A stretch of DNA of 34,333 nucleotides, from positions 1-34,333 of the forward strand of contig JAPPAB010000118.1 in assembly GCA_026705765.1 (NCBI GenBank), read 5' to 3'. Of the stretch, positions 11,434 to 19,965 are shown piece after piece. Each line of letters begins with the position of its first letter. Positions within the stretch are counted from its first letter, which is position 1. The translations under genes were made by a program, and so were the position numbers. Origin of the DNA: Gemmatimonadota bacterium. GTDB taxonomy: Bacteria; Latescibacterota; UBA2968. The notes under the pieces were generated by a model. The model had not been told where the DNA came from. It worked only from the letters and a program-made list of their open reading frames with translations, and made no database searches.

Positions 11434-12030
11434 ATGATTGCGTTTTTAGAAGGGCAACTGGTCGAAAAACACCCGACTCATGTCATTGTGGATGTTCAGG
11501 GCGTGGGGTATCACGTCAATATTTCACTGTCGAGCTATGAATCGCTTGTGGTTGAGGATGGGCGCGTAAAAGTTCTCACTCATCTCTATGTGAGAGAAGA
11601 TGCGATGACGCTTTACGGGTTTGCCTCTGTGTCCGAGCGCGATTTGTTTGAGCGCCTGATCGCGGTTTCGGGTATTGGGCCGCCGATGGCATTGAAAATT
11701 TTGTCCGGTATTCCCATTGCCGATTTCAGGCGGTTGGTTGCCGCAGAAGATGCCCGGGGGTTGACGCGCATCAAAGGCATTGGTCAAAAGCTCGCGCAGC
11801 GCCTGGTGCTGGAGATGAAGGATAAGATTGGCGATATTGCGCCAGAAGATTTTACTTCCGATGCCGTGGAGCATGCAGATCCCGATGTATTAGACGAAGC
11901 CGCTGCCGCTTTGTCGGGCTTGGGCGCGAATCCGGTGCAGGCGCGCAAAGTTGTTGCGACTGTCTTGCAGGAGCTGGGTGACGACGCGCCGATTGAGGAA
12001 GTGATTAAACGGTCGTTGAGGAGTATTTAG
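11434..12030 (+). CDS. ruvA: Holliday junction branch migration protein RuvA
   Basis: RuvA binds four-way junctions as a tetramer and loads the RuvB motor. The 198-residue protein has the N-terminal OB-fold (MIAFLEGQLVE, with VQGVGYHV), the tandem helix-hairpin-helix domain with the motifs VSGIGPPMALKIL and RIKGIGQKLAQRLVLEMKDK, and the flexible linker to the RuvB-binding C-terminal domain (from about residue 150, with AAAALSGLGANPVQARKVV). It lies between ruvC and ruvB with short gaps, forming one transcription unit. Confidence 0.96.
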   Translation: MIAFLEGQLVEKHPTHVIVDVQGVGYHVNISLSSYESLVVEDGRVKVLTHLYVREDAMTLYGFASVSERDLFERLIAVSGIGPPMALKILSGIPIADFRRLVAAEDARGLTRIKGIGQKLAQRLVLEMKDKIGDIAPEDFTSDAVEHADPDVLDEAAAALSGLGANPVQARKVVATVLQELGDDAPIEEVIKRSLRSI

Positions 12031-12047
12031 CAGCATAAGGCTATTTT

Positions 12048-13073
12048 ATGGATGAACGATTTACCGATCCCGAATTTCAGGATGGCGACGAACTTGAGCG
12101 CGATCAACGGATTCGTCCAATTCGATTTGACGATATGGTCGGGCAAGAGAAGGCGAAGACGAATTTGCGTATTGCCGTGGAGGCTGCGCGTCATCGCAAT
12201 GAGGCTATGGATCACATTTTGTTGCACGGGCCTCCCGGTCTGGGCAAAACGACGATGGCTTATGTGATCGCGCACGAGCTTGAAGTTGAAATTCATGTGA
12301 CATCGGGACCGGTGCTGGAGCGCCCGGCTGATCTGGCGGGGATTTTGACGAATTTGAATGAGCGCGATGTGCTGTTTATCGACGAGATTCATCGCATGAA
12401 TCGGGTGGTAGAAGAGCATTTGTATTCGGCTATGGAGGATTTTACGCTGGATATTATGATCGATAGCGGACCGAGTGCCAGGTCGTATCAAATTCCGCTT
12501 GAGCCCTTTACTCTGGTGGGCGCAACAACGCGAATGGGATTGCTCACAGCGCCGATGCGAACGCGCTTTGGTTTGCTGGAGCGGCTGGATTTTTACGCTC
12601 CGGAAGAGTTGCAGGCTATTGTGATGAGGGCTGCGCGTATTTTGGGTATTGAGATTGAAGAGGATGCCGCACATGTAATTGCCTACAGGTCGCGGGGAAC
12701 AGCGCGCATCGCCGGGCGCCAGTTGTCGCGGTCTCGAGATTATGCACAGGCGCGTGCCGATGGGGTGATTACAGAAGAAGTTGCGGTTAAGGCACTGGCA
12801 CTGTTGGGGGTGGATGCAAAGGGATTGGATGAAATGGATCGCAGATTGCTGGAAACGCTGATCGATAAATTCGATGGGGGTCCCGTTGGCTTGAATAATC
12901 TGGGTGCTGCGCTGAGTGAAGAGACAGATACGCTGGAGGAGGTGTATGAACCCTATCTGATTCAGGAGGGGTTCCTGGTGCGCACGCATCGGGGGCGGCA
13001 AGCGACGGCGCGGGCGTATTTGCATTTGGGGAAGACGCCGCCTGAGGACGGGTCACAAAGTAAGTTGTTTTGA
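12048..13073 (+). CDS. ruvB: Holliday junction branch migration ATPase RuvB
   Basis: The AAA+ hexameric motor of branch migration, 341 residues. Walker A is GPPGLGKT (61-68), Walker B is VLFIDEIH (108-115), sensor 1 lies in GATTR (158-162), and the winged-helix C-terminal domain includes [10 protein letters not shown] and [11 protein letters not shown]. The region around sensor 2 reads [19 protein letters not shown] (214-232), whereas nearly all RuvB proteins have a form close to SRGTPRIANRLLRRVRDYA. The sensor-2 arginine is kept. It ends in TGA and is followed 11 bases later by tsaB. Confidence 0.95.
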   Translation: MDERFTDPEFQDGDELERDQRIRPIRFDDMVGQEKAKTNLRIAVEAARHRNEAMDHILLHGPPGLGKTTMAYVIAHELEVEIHVTSGPVLERPADLAGILTNLNERDVLFIDEIHRMNRVVEEHLYSAMEDFTLDIMIDSGPSARSYQIPLEPFTLVGATTRMGLLTAPMRTRFGLLERLDFYAPEELQAIVMRAARILGIEIEEDAAHVIAYRSRGTARIAGRQLSRSRDYAQARADGVITEEVAVKALALLGVDAKGLDEMDRRLLETLIDKFDGGPVGLNNLGAALSEETDTLEEVYEPYLIQEGFLVRTHRGRQATARAYLHLGKTPPEDGSQSKLF

Positions 13074-13084
13074 GGTATTGCAAG

Positions 13085-13789
13085 TTGACAAAATTTTTGG
13101 GTATTGAGACTTCAACAGCGGTATGCAGTGTGGCTTTGGCCTGCGATGCTCGCGTGGTTGTGGAATACACGTTGGAATTGGGTTCACATCATTCGGAACG
13201 GTTGCAGCCGATGGTTGAGATGGTGTTGCGGGAGGCGGGTTTAAGTGTCGGTGATCTGGATGGCGTGGCTGTGGCTGCTGGTCCCGGTTCGTTTACGGGA
13301 TTGCGTATCGGTATGGGCCTGGCGAAGGGGCTGTGCCGCGGTGCGAATCTTAAATTTTTGCGCGTGTCAACCCTTGCGGCAATGGCTTTTGGGTCGGGGG
13401 TAGAAGGGGTGCCTGTTTGTCCTATGCTGGACGCCCGGCGAGGCGATGTGTATGCGGGGGTATATGATCTCGTTGCGGGGGATCCGATTTCGAGAATTCC
13501 CGATCGCGCCGATGCGGTTTCCAATTGGGTCACGCGTCTGCCGCGTCCCGTGACTGTGGTGGGAGATGGGGCAGAGGCTTATCGCGATGTTATTGTCGAT
13601 GCGTTGGGAAGAGATGCGTATTTTGCAAATGCAACTCTGGGACGCCCCACTGCTGGGGCTGTTGCATTGCTGGGTCAGGCGCATTGTGAACGGGGAGAGG
13701 TGGATGATATGGAGACGGCAGAGCCTTTTTATTTGCGGCGAACACAAGCAGAGCGCGTGCGCGAAGCGCGTTTGACTGGTGATGAATAA
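13085..13789 (+). CDS. tsaB: tRNA t6A37 biosynthesis protein TsaB
   Basis: TsaB partners TsaD (with TsaE) to attach threonylcarbamoyl to A37 of ANN-decoding tRNAs. About 234 residues of ASKHA fold; the N-terminal LGIETSTAVCSVAL and the conserved AAGPGSFTGLRIGMGLAKGL are diagnostic. The start is TTG 13085, 9 bases after GAGG; an in-frame TTG at 13070 would overlap ruvB. Its last 8 bases overlap the start of rimI, a pairing seen in many bacteria (tsaB-rimI, often with tsaD nearby; tsaD is not in this window). Confidence 0.92.
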   Translation: MTKFLGIETSTAVCSVALACDARVVVEYTLELGSHHSERLQPMVEMVLREAGLSVGDLDGVAVAAGPGSFTGLRIGMGLAKGLCRGANLKFLRVSTLAAMAFGSGVEGVPVCPMLDARRGDVYAGVYDLVAGDPISRIPDRADAVSNWVTRLPRPVTVVGDGAEAYRDVIVDALGRDAYFANATLGRPTAGAVALLGQAHCERGEVDDMETAEPFYLRRTQAERVREARLTGDE

Positions 13790-14285
13790 TTCCGTGACAC
13801 CCGTGCTGGTGGAGATGCTCCCTTCGCATTTCGACCGGGTTATAAAGATTGAAACGGCTGTTTTTTCCACTCCCTGGACACGCCGCGATTTTGAGTTTGC
13901 ACGCAATCGCAAAAACAGTTTTTGCCGGGTGGTTATGGTAGAGCGCGAGGTTGCGGGCTATGTCGTGGGGTTTTTGATTGGTCGGGAATTTCATCTGGTG
14001 AATTTGGCTATTGCGCCTGATTTTCAAAGAAAGGGGCTGGGCAGAAGAACGCTGAAAGCTGTATTTGATCTGTTGGAGACAAGGGCGCGTGTGGTGTCTC
14101 TGGAAGTGCGTATGTCCAATTGTGCTGCGATTGATCTGTATAAGAAGATGGGGTTTGAGACCCTGGCGATCAGAAAAGCGTATTATACACACCCCCGCGA
14201 AGATGCGCTCGTGATGTTAAAGCCGCTCAATACCCGATTGTCCGATTGGGTGTCGCAGGTGTTGCAAAGTAAGCAGGGCGTTTAA
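13782..14285 (+). CDS. rimI: RimI-type GNAT N-acetyltransferase
   Basis: It acetylates the N-terminus of ribosomal protein S18 in E. coli; homologues beside tsaB are usually annotated so. The 167-residue protein has the GNAT core: the acetyl-CoA loop FQRKGLGRRTL, the strand LVNLAIAPDF, and the C-terminal NCAAIDLYKKMGFE followed by the conserved RKAYY. ATG 13782 overlaps the tsaB end and implies translational coupling; a GTG at 13779 is the alternative. Its stop codon abuts the stop of the convergent membrane-protein gene with no spacer and no terminator hairpin. Confidence 0.88.
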   Translation: MNNSVTPVLVEMLPSHFDRVIKIETAVFSTPWTRRDFEFARNRKNSFCRVVMVEREVAGYVVGFLIGREFHLVNLAIAPDFQRKGLGRRTLKAVFDLLETRARVVSLEVRMSNCAAIDLYKKMGFETLAIRKAYYTHPREDALVMLKPLNTRLSDWVSQVLQSKQGV

Positions 14286-16241
14286 TTAATCACCCCAAAA
14301 CAGATTGTGCCCTTGCCCGGGGAACCAGATGAGATCGACGCTCATGCTCACGATGAGCGATAGGGTGTATCCCACGATCATGCCGATGAAAAAGGGTTTT
14401 GCCCTGCGGTACAGCGCAATTCCTCCCAGGCGGAAGATGATAAATTTAATCAGCCAGGTGAGAAATACGGATAAGATGGCGGTGCGTGCGGAATAAAAGG
14501 TTACGACTGTAAAGCCGATGGGATGGAGCGGCCACCAGGTGAATCGGTATTGGCACAGGGTTAAGATGCCCATTGTCAGTGCGCCAAATGCGGTAAATGC
14601 CATCCGAAGACCGTAGTGGGTCTCTTTGCCAATGTCGCGGATGGATGATACTATGCCGTCGTAATAACGCGGTGCGGCAACCCGAAACATGTACGAGCCA
14701 AAATTAAATGCGCCGTCGGTATAGCCCAGGTAAATTGTCGATGCGGCGGCGGCGATAAGCGAAAACACAAATGCAAACGCGATGGTCAAGCCCAGTACGC
14801 GCGCCCGATTGCCCAGGCCGATGCTCAACCGGGCGGCATGGGCGGCAGCGGGCATGGTGAAGCTTTTGCCGTTTTGATACATGCTGCCTACTTGTTGCCG
14901 CATGGTAATTGTGTTTGGCGATAGTGAATCGGGCGGTGCAAATCCCATTATGCCGGTGCCCAAGCTGCTGGGCGATTCCAGGAATACGAGTCCGGTCATT
15001 GCTACGATTTTGGCAAATCCGGTGTAAAAAACAAACCAGAACACCGTGACCAATATGGCCCAAAACGGTGTCATCCCTCCCTTGAATAACCAGAACATGG
15101 CAAATAGAGCACAGGCGAGAAATGTGGCGACTGCAGTGCGGTAGGACATCAATTCGTTCTGGTCGTCCATATTTTTTGTTTGGCGAAATGCCTGTTGGAA
15201 GACTGCCTTTATGTGGGTTCGCGCAATCCACAATCCCCATAGACAAAAGACGATGAATCCGCCCAGTGCTTGCTGTCGCGTGCCGGCAAATTCTCCCAGG
15301 CCCTCTGCCAGGCCCATGCGATTGGTTATTCCCATTTGAAGCCAGGTGAGTACCCAGAATACCCAGATAGAAAATAAGACCTGTAAGTCGGTAAAGTACG
15401 CAAACCCGATAATTAAGAAGTTGAGCCGCCCGTGCAGGAAGGGCACATACCGTCCCAATGAGATTGTGTAATTTTGGATCCCTACGGTAATTACGGGGAA
15501 GCTGGGATCGAAGTAGCCGATGATGTACCACAGGACGATAACCGCGGGAATGGAAAAGCCAGCCCAGAATAGCGGCTGTTTCATGTATTCGGGAAATCCC
15601 TTTGGTCCTGCTGTCTCAGCCAGTTCTTCGGCGACTTGTGCAAAGGGAAATGGCAATCGCTCTTGTTCGACCCATTGCCGGCGCAAGATTGTCGCCAGTG
15701 CGACTGATCCCAGGCCGAGCGCGGCGATAAAGCTCAGCCACCAGAATGTGGGGCGTATCCAGATTGCCCAGGGGATGGTTGCGTTGCGAGGCAGGCCCTC
15801 GTAAAACCAGGCCAGTTGATCTTTGGCGTCTTCTACTACGAGATAGGGTTGGACGAGGCCAAAGACGTATTCTTCCCAGAGGTTTTCCGGCGTTGCCATG
15901 TAGTGCATTACGGCATAGGTTGCCAGTACGCGCCCGAGCAATTCATTGATGGACATGCTTACGTAGCCAACGGCGAAAATGAAGATCAATTCCCAGGGTT
16001 GTAATGCATATCCCAGAGCGCGCAGCACGGGGTTTACGATAAAGATCAGTACCAAAAATGGCATTAAAATACCCATCGGTATCATGCCTTCGACCAGTGA
16101 TATGGTGTGCATGTAGTGATGGGTATAGGGGATGATTGCGTTGATTGATACGGTGATCAATACAGCCAGTGCAATTGCCCACCAGGGCGATCGTTGCTTC
16201 AGGTGTTGGGGTTCCTGTATGTCGATTGTTTGAACTGACAC
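14286..16241 (-). CDS. Polytopic membrane protein, DUF6785-like
   Basis: A 651-residue integral membrane protein with roughly a dozen hydrophobic segments spread along its length and a short cytoplasmic N-terminus. The motif RRQWVEQERLPFPFAQ (about residues 187-202) is what I associate with the DUF6785/DUF6784 family, distantly similar to oligopeptide-transporter-type proteins and common in uncultured Latescibacterota- and Poribacteria-like genomes. The function is unknown; a transport role is a guess from topology. GTG 16241 starts 6 bases after the stop of the fucosidase gene, so the two are probably co-translated. That hints at uptake or handling of a fucose-containing glycan or its products. 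Confidence 0.7.
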   Translation of the reverse strand: MSVQTIDIQEPQHLKQRSPWWAIALAVLITVSINAIIPYTHHYMHTISLVEGMIPMGILMPFLVLIFIVNPVLRALGYALQPWELIFIFAVGYVSMSINELLGRVLATYAVMHYMATPENLWEEYVFGLVQPYLVVEDAKDQLAWFYEGLPRNATIPWAIWIRPTFWWLSFIAALGLGSVALATILRRQWVEQERLPFPFAQVAEELAETAGPKGFPEYMKQPLFWAGFSIPAVIVLWYIIGYFDPSFPVITVGIQNYTISLGRYVPFLHGRLNFLIIGFAYFTDLQVLFSIWVFWVLTWLQMGITNRMGLAEGLGEFAGTRQQALGGFIVFCLWGLWIARTHIKAVFQQAFRQTKNMDDQNELMSYRTAVATFLACALFAMFWLFKGGMTPFWAILVTVFWFVFYTGFAKIVAMTGLVFLESPSSLGTGIMGFAPPDSLSPNTITMRQQVGSMYQNGKSFTMPAAAHAARLSIGLGNRARVLGLTIAFAFVFSLIAAAASTIYLGYTDGAFNFGSYMFRVAAPRYYDGIVSSIRDIGKETHYGLRMAFTAFGALTMGILTLCQYRFTWWPLHPIGFTVVTFYSARTAILSVFLTWLIKFIIFRLGGIALYRRAKPFFIGMIVGYTLSLIVSMSVDLIWFPGQGHNLFWGD

Positions 16242-16247
16242 GATAGA

Positions 16248-17294
16248 TCAGGCTCCCTCTCCCGGGAAGCCCTCTTTGCGAATGCGTTCGCCCACTGCGA
16301 GCAGTACTGGTACATCTTTTTCGTCGAGTGATCCATCGGGCAGGGGTCCGGTGTTTAACAATAGATTGCAACCGCTTTCCCGCGCTGCTGTCAATGCCGT
16401 CCAAACTTCTTCCTCATTTTTGTGGTGGCCTCCTTCGGCGAGATAGCCCCAGGATACGCCTTTTCCACCTGGTCCAGAACACATTGTGGTGCAGATTTCC
16501 ATGGGTTTGTTTGTCTGTGTTACAGCCTGATGTTCAGGTGCCTGAAAGTCTTCGGTGCCCAGCAAGCCCTGTTTGTAGGAGACAAGCACTTGCGGTTGTA
16601 CGCTGTGGATATAGTCGTAGAGTTCCTGACTTTTAAATTTTTCTTTGTCGCCGTTGTTGGGAACGGCAATACCGTCCAGCCAGATTGCGGCTACGGGTCC
16701 GTAATTTGTGAGCAGTTCTGTGATTTGCGCCTGCATGAAGTCGAGATAGATTTGCAGGTTGTGCGCCGCGCCCGTGGCATAGCTCGGTTCGGGCGGGTCG
16801 TATTTGGGTCTTGCCTGTCCACCCCATTCGTCGTTGTTGGGGGCATGTGGATGTTTCCAGTCCCTTCCGTGGGAATAGTACAAACACAGTCCGAGTGCGT
16901 GTCGATCACACGCTTCGGCCAGTTCTTTGATCAGGTCGCGTCCCACTGGGGCATTGGTGCTGTTGAAATCCGTTTCCGCTGTGTCGAATAGACAAAATGA
17001 GTCGTGATGCCGCGTGGTGATGTTGATGTATTTCATTTCGCAGTCAACGGCAAATTGCGCGATGCGCTCGGCATCGAAGTTTTCAGCGGTGAAGTCGTCA
17101 ATGAGTTTTGCATATTCGGCTACGGGTATGAGTTCTCGCAGTTGCACCCATTCATGTCGTCCTATTAGAGAGTAGAGTCCATAGTGTAAGAACAGGCCGT
17201 AACGCGCTTCGCGAAACCACTGTAGTGCGGCAGCACGCGGGTTGTCGGCGTAGAGGTCGGCGTAATTTTTCAAGTAATTGGGGATATTGCTCAT
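16248..17294 (-). CDS. Alpha-L-fucosidase, GH29 family
   Basis: Predicted to release terminal alpha-L-fucose by a retaining mechanism. The 348-residue protein has the GH29 catalytic barrel: WFREARYGLFLHYGLYS (26-42), the substrate-binding block ITTRHHDSF (92-100), and the nucleophile Asp207 in AAIWLDGI. No signal peptide is visible, so it is probably cytosolic and acts on imported oligosaccharides. The protein is shorter than typical two-domain GH29 enzymes and lacks the C-terminal beta-sandwich. The start has a GGAG ribosome site. It lies between cysK (28-base gap) and the DUF6785-like gene (6-base gap). The general acid could not be assigned from sequence alone. Confidence 0.85.
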   Translation of the reverse strand: MSNIPNYLKNYADLYADNPRAAALQWFREARYGLFLHYGLYSLIGRHEWVQLRELIPVAEYAKLIDDFTAENFDAERIAQFAVDCEMKYINITTRHHDSFCLFDTAETDFNSTNAPVGRDLIKELAEACDRHALGLCLYYSHGRDWKHPHAPNNDEWGGQARPKYDPPEPSYATGAAHNLQIYLDFMQAQITELLTNYGPVAAIWLDGIAVPNNGDKEKFKSQELYDYIHSVQPQVLVSYKQGLLGTEDFQAPEHQAVTQTNKPMEICTTMCSGPGGKGVSWGYLAEGGHHKNEEEVWTALTAARESGCNLLLNTGPLPDGSLDEKDVPVLLAVGERIRKEGFPGEGA

Positions 17295-17322
17295 GAGGGT
17301 CTCCGGTTGTAAGTGGGATTAA

Positions 17323-18261
17323 CTACGCTTGTAAGAATTCGGGTACGCTGAAGTACCGCTCGCCCGAGTCGCAGATTATGGTTGCGACTCGCTTGCCCGG
17401 TCCGAGGTCGCGGGCGATTTGCAGGGCGGCGAATACATTTGCTCCGGCGGATATGCCGGCGAGAATGCCTTCCTCGCGTCCAAGTTTGCGAGCTGTTTTG
17501 ATGGCGTCTTCGTCGCGTACGCATATGAGCGCGTCAAAGACATCGCGGTTGAGTACTGAGGGTACGAATCCCGCGCCGATGCCCTGGATGCCGTGTAATC
17601 CTGGCTCTCCGCCCGATAGGACCGGGGATTTGGCGGGTTCGACTGCGACTACGCGTATGTGGTCTAATTCGGTTTTTAAAACTTCGCCCACGCCTGTGAT
17701 GGTTCCTCCCGTGCCTATGCCTGCGACAAAGACGTCGAGGTGGCCGTCAACGGCTTCTAATATTTCCCGGGCTGTGGTTTGGCGGTGTATTTCTGGATTG
17801 GCAGGGTTGTTAAATTGCTGGGGCATAAAAGTGGTTTCGGGCGATTCGTTGAGGATTCGTTCGGCTTCTGCGACAGCGCCGGGCATGTCGAGGTCGCCCG
17901 GGGTTAAGACCAGTTCGGCGCCGTAACTTTCGAGCAGGTCGCGTCGTTCCCGGCTCATGGAGTCGGGCATGGTTAGTATCAGGCGATAACCTCGCGCGGT
18001 TGCGACCATTGCCAGACCAATGCCGGTGTTGCCACTGGTCGGTTCGACGATGGTCATGCCGGGTTTTAAGTGTCCGTCGCGTTCTGCGGCTTCGATCATG
18101 GATAGGGCTATGCGATCTTTTACCGTGCGAGCCGGATTTAAGGATTCCATTTTGACGACGACTTCGGCCATGTCGGATGTCGCCATACTGTTTAAGCGTA
18201 TCAGGGGCGTGCCGCCGATCAGTTGCATGAAGTCATCGACGACGACGTTTTCTTCAGGCAT
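17323..18261 (-). CDS. cysK: Cysteine synthase (O-acetylserine sulfhydrylase)
   Basis: It makes cysteine from O-acetylserine and sulfide. The 312-residue PLP enzyme has Lys48 in NPARTVKDRIA as Schiff-base lysine, the substrate loop TSGNTG (75-80), the phosphate-binding GTGGTITG, and the conserved GIGAGFVP near residue 218. The start follows AAGGAAA. It is in line with lptE (15-base gap) and the fucosidase gene, with no obvious pathway link. Cystathionine beta-synthase-like activity is an alternative for this fold, but there is no CBS domain. Confidence 0.93.
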   Translation of the reverse strand: MPEENVVVDDFMQLIGGTPLIRLNSMATSDMAEVVVKMESLNPARTVKDRIALSMIEAAERDGHLKPGMTIVEPTSGNTGIGLAMVATARGYRLILTMPDSMSRERRDLLESYGAELVLTPGDLDMPGAVAEAERILNESPETTFMPQQFNNPANPEIHRQTTAREILEAVDGHLDVFVAGIGTGGTITGVGEVLKTELDHIRVVAVEPAKSPVLSGGEPGLHGIQGIGAGFVPSVLNRDVFDALICVRDEDAIKTARKLGREEGILAGISAGANVFAALQIARDLGPGKRVATIICDSGERYFSVPEFLQA

Positions 18262-18276
18262 ATATATTTCCTTTTT

Positions 18277-18789
18277 TTACCATCCGCCTACCTGGGTTCG
18301 ATCTACGACGTCTTTGGAGAGCATGCGTAGCGCGTCGCCGATGCCTTGTGTGCGGGCGAGGTCGCGTTGGCTTGCCGCGTCGTAGATGCCGTAGCCGCGC
18401 ATGCGGTCAATTTCCCAGAGTGTTTGTTTTTCTCGCGTGTCGTAAAAGGCCATTTTTACATAGACGGAGATTTGATATTGTTCGGCACTCACTTGTCCGC
18501 CGTAGGTAAAGGGTTCTTCTTTGATTTCCAGTACAGTGCCTTGCAGTACGGCATCGGCCTGATCTTCTTCGACTACGCGCAGGGCACCATCAGAGACAAA
18601 TCCCTGTATTAAGCTGTCTGTCAATGCCTGGTGAATACTGGCTTCGAGGCTTTCGTTGTCGAGGAGCGGCACAGCGACGGAGCGGATGCCACCACTGCCC
18701 GTGGCAGATGTGGAGTAATAAGCACAGCTCAAGGGTAGATACATGATGAGTAGTAAGCAGCAAGCCGACCATTTTTGGGGTGTGCTCAA
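18277..18789 (-). CDS. LptE-like LPS-assembly lipoprotein
   Basis: A 170-residue lipoprotein. The signal peptide ends in a lipobox LPLSC, with Cys22 as the modified residue. The mature part carries IRSVAVPLLDNESLEASIHQALTDSL-type sequence (quoted in part) and a beta-rich body resembling the LptE fold, which plugs the LptD channel of the outer membrane. It implies an outer membrane. The start overlaps the end of the DUF1844 gene by 4 bases, so the two are coupled. lptD is not nearby. Divergent LptE proteins are hard to call, so a generic outer-membrane lipoprotein remains possible. Confidence 0.75.
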   Translation of the reverse strand: MSTPQKWSACCLLLIMYLPLSCAYYSTSATGSGGIRSVAVPLLDNESLEASIHQALTDSLIQGFVSDGALRVVEEDQADAVLQGTVLEIKEEPFTYGGQVSAEQYQISVYVKMAFYDTREKQTLWEIDRMRGYGIYDAASQRDLARTQGIGDALRMLSKDVVDRTQVGGW

Positions 18790-19148
18790 TTTTTTTTCTC
18801 CTCAGTGCTGTTATCTTCTTCTTGCTCTTCTGTTGTTTGCTCTTCTTCTTGCTCTTCTGCGGCTTCATCCTTTTTGAGCTCATCCACATAGTTCATTCGC
18901 AGTTCAAATAATACGTGTTCCATTAATTTTTGCTCGTTGTCGTTTAAGTTGCCTTTTGTTTTTTCGTCCAACATGCCCAGGAGGTCAATCATGTTTTTGG
19001 CCTGGTCCAGGTTGCGCTCGATCTGGTTGGTTACCGGGTTCATCACTTTGCCCAGGTTTTGCAATGCCATGCCCTGAAACATCATGACCAGTTGCATGAA
19101 TAATAATTCGTTTTGTTGATCTTGTGTCGGTATGTTTTGGTCGGCCAT
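18786..19148 (-). CDS. DUF1844 family protein with acidic tail
   Basis: A 120-residue cytoplasmic protein. Residues about 14-90 form the helical DUF1844 unit: FMQLVMMFQGMALQNLG, then PVTNQIERNLDQAKNMIDLL and the hallmark DEKTKGNL. The last 30 residues are almost all Glu, Gln, Asp, Thr and Lys and are probably disordered. The function of the family is unknown; it is widespread in bacteria with outer membranes. A ribosome site (AAGGAGAG) precedes the ATG. It is the first gene of the minus-strand run with lptE, cysK, the fucosidase and the DUF6785-like gene. Confidence 0.85.
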   Translation of the reverse strand: MADQNIPTQDQQNELLFMQLVMMFQGMALQNLGKVMNPVTNQIERNLDQAKNMIDLLGMLDEKTKGNLNDNEQKLMEHVLFELRMNYVDELKKDEAAEEQEEEQTTEEQEEDNSTEEKKN

Positions 19149-19292
19149 TTCTGCGCTCTCCTTCCCATTTTGGTTGCAGATATATTGGGCTTTAATATTT
19201 CAAAACTTCTCATGGATGTCAAGGCGATGTTCTCTGTGCTGTGAATGTACGAGAAATACGCGCTTATCGAGTTGCACAAAATGCGGATTTTT

Positions 19293-19901
19293 TTATTTTA
19301 GTGCGGCGTGCAGGTAGGCCAATACGGTTTCCGCGTCGTTATACCCTCGGGTGATGAAGGTTGCGGACGCGTTGTTTCTTATGACGAGGCTTGGAAATTG
19401 ATTGGCGTTCATCGACCGCCTGATGTTAAATCCATCTTGCATCTGTTGTTCTGTTTCGGGTGAGGATAGGTCGCGGGCAAATTGCTGTGTGTCTAACCCG
19501 ATTTCACCCGCCAATGCAACGAGGACTTCTGCATCTGATGGGTTGCGTGCTTCCCGATAATAGGCGCGTTGGATTGCCTCGAACATCTCAGTTCCCGCTC
19601 CCTGATTTTGAGCCGCATAAAATGCCCTGCAAGATGGATATGTGCATCGCCTCGGTTCACATTTTTTCCAAAAGTCCCAGTTGAAATTCGCACCTGTTAT
19701 GGCTGCGACTTCGCGCCATGCGCGCTGGATATGCGCCCGCATCGCATCGGGCATGGGGTCATCGGTGTCGCGCGCCAATCCACCCATGATATATACGGGT
19801 GACAATTCTTTGGGTACGGCTTCTTTTACTTTTTCCAGTACTGGCTGAAATCCCCAGCACCAGGAACACATGGGGTCGGCGACGTAATAAAGCGTTTTCA
19901 T
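19293..19901 (-). CDS. DsbA-family thioredoxin-fold protein, cytosolic
   Basis: A 202-residue DsbA-type protein without a signal peptide. The redox motif C12-SW-C15 lies in MCSWCWGF, the cis-proline loop is NQFPSLVI near residue 165, and a helical insertion lies between. This CSWCWGF subgroup is usually annotated only as a DsbA family protein, with relatives among FrnE-like and 2-hydroxychromene-2-carboxylate isomerase-like proteins. As a cytosolic protein it is more likely a reductase or glutathione-linked enzyme than a periplasmic disulfide donor. It is divergent from the TPR gene at 19966. The 19149-19292 spacer downstream holds no clear hairpin. Confidence 0.82.
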   Translation of the reverse strand: MKTLYYVADPMCSWCWGFQPVLEKVKEAVPKELSPVYIMGGLARDTDDPMPDAMRAHIQRAWREVAAITGANFNWDFWKKCEPRRCTYPSCRAFYAAQNQGAGTEMFEAIQRAYYREARNPSDAEVLVALAGEIGLDTQQFARDLSSPETEQQMQDGFNIRRSMNANQFPSLVIRNNASATFITRGYNDAETVLAYLHAALK

Positions 19902-19916
19902 GGATTTCTCCTGTTG

Positions 19917-19922
19917 TATAAT
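19917..19922 (+). promoter_or_regulatory. Possible -10 element for the TPR gene
   Basis: A perfect TATAAT lies 43 bases before the start at 19966, in the divergent spacer. No good -35 is seen at the expected distance, so this is a weak prediction. Confidence 0.35.
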
Positions 19923-19965
19923 GGGTAGTTGCTATCTCGCCAAATTACGAAAGGGGTAAAAAATA

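Noticed and set aside
12027-13025. A 332-codon minus-strand open frame.
   Set aside because: It is the antisense shadow of ruvB, which has all AAA+ motifs.
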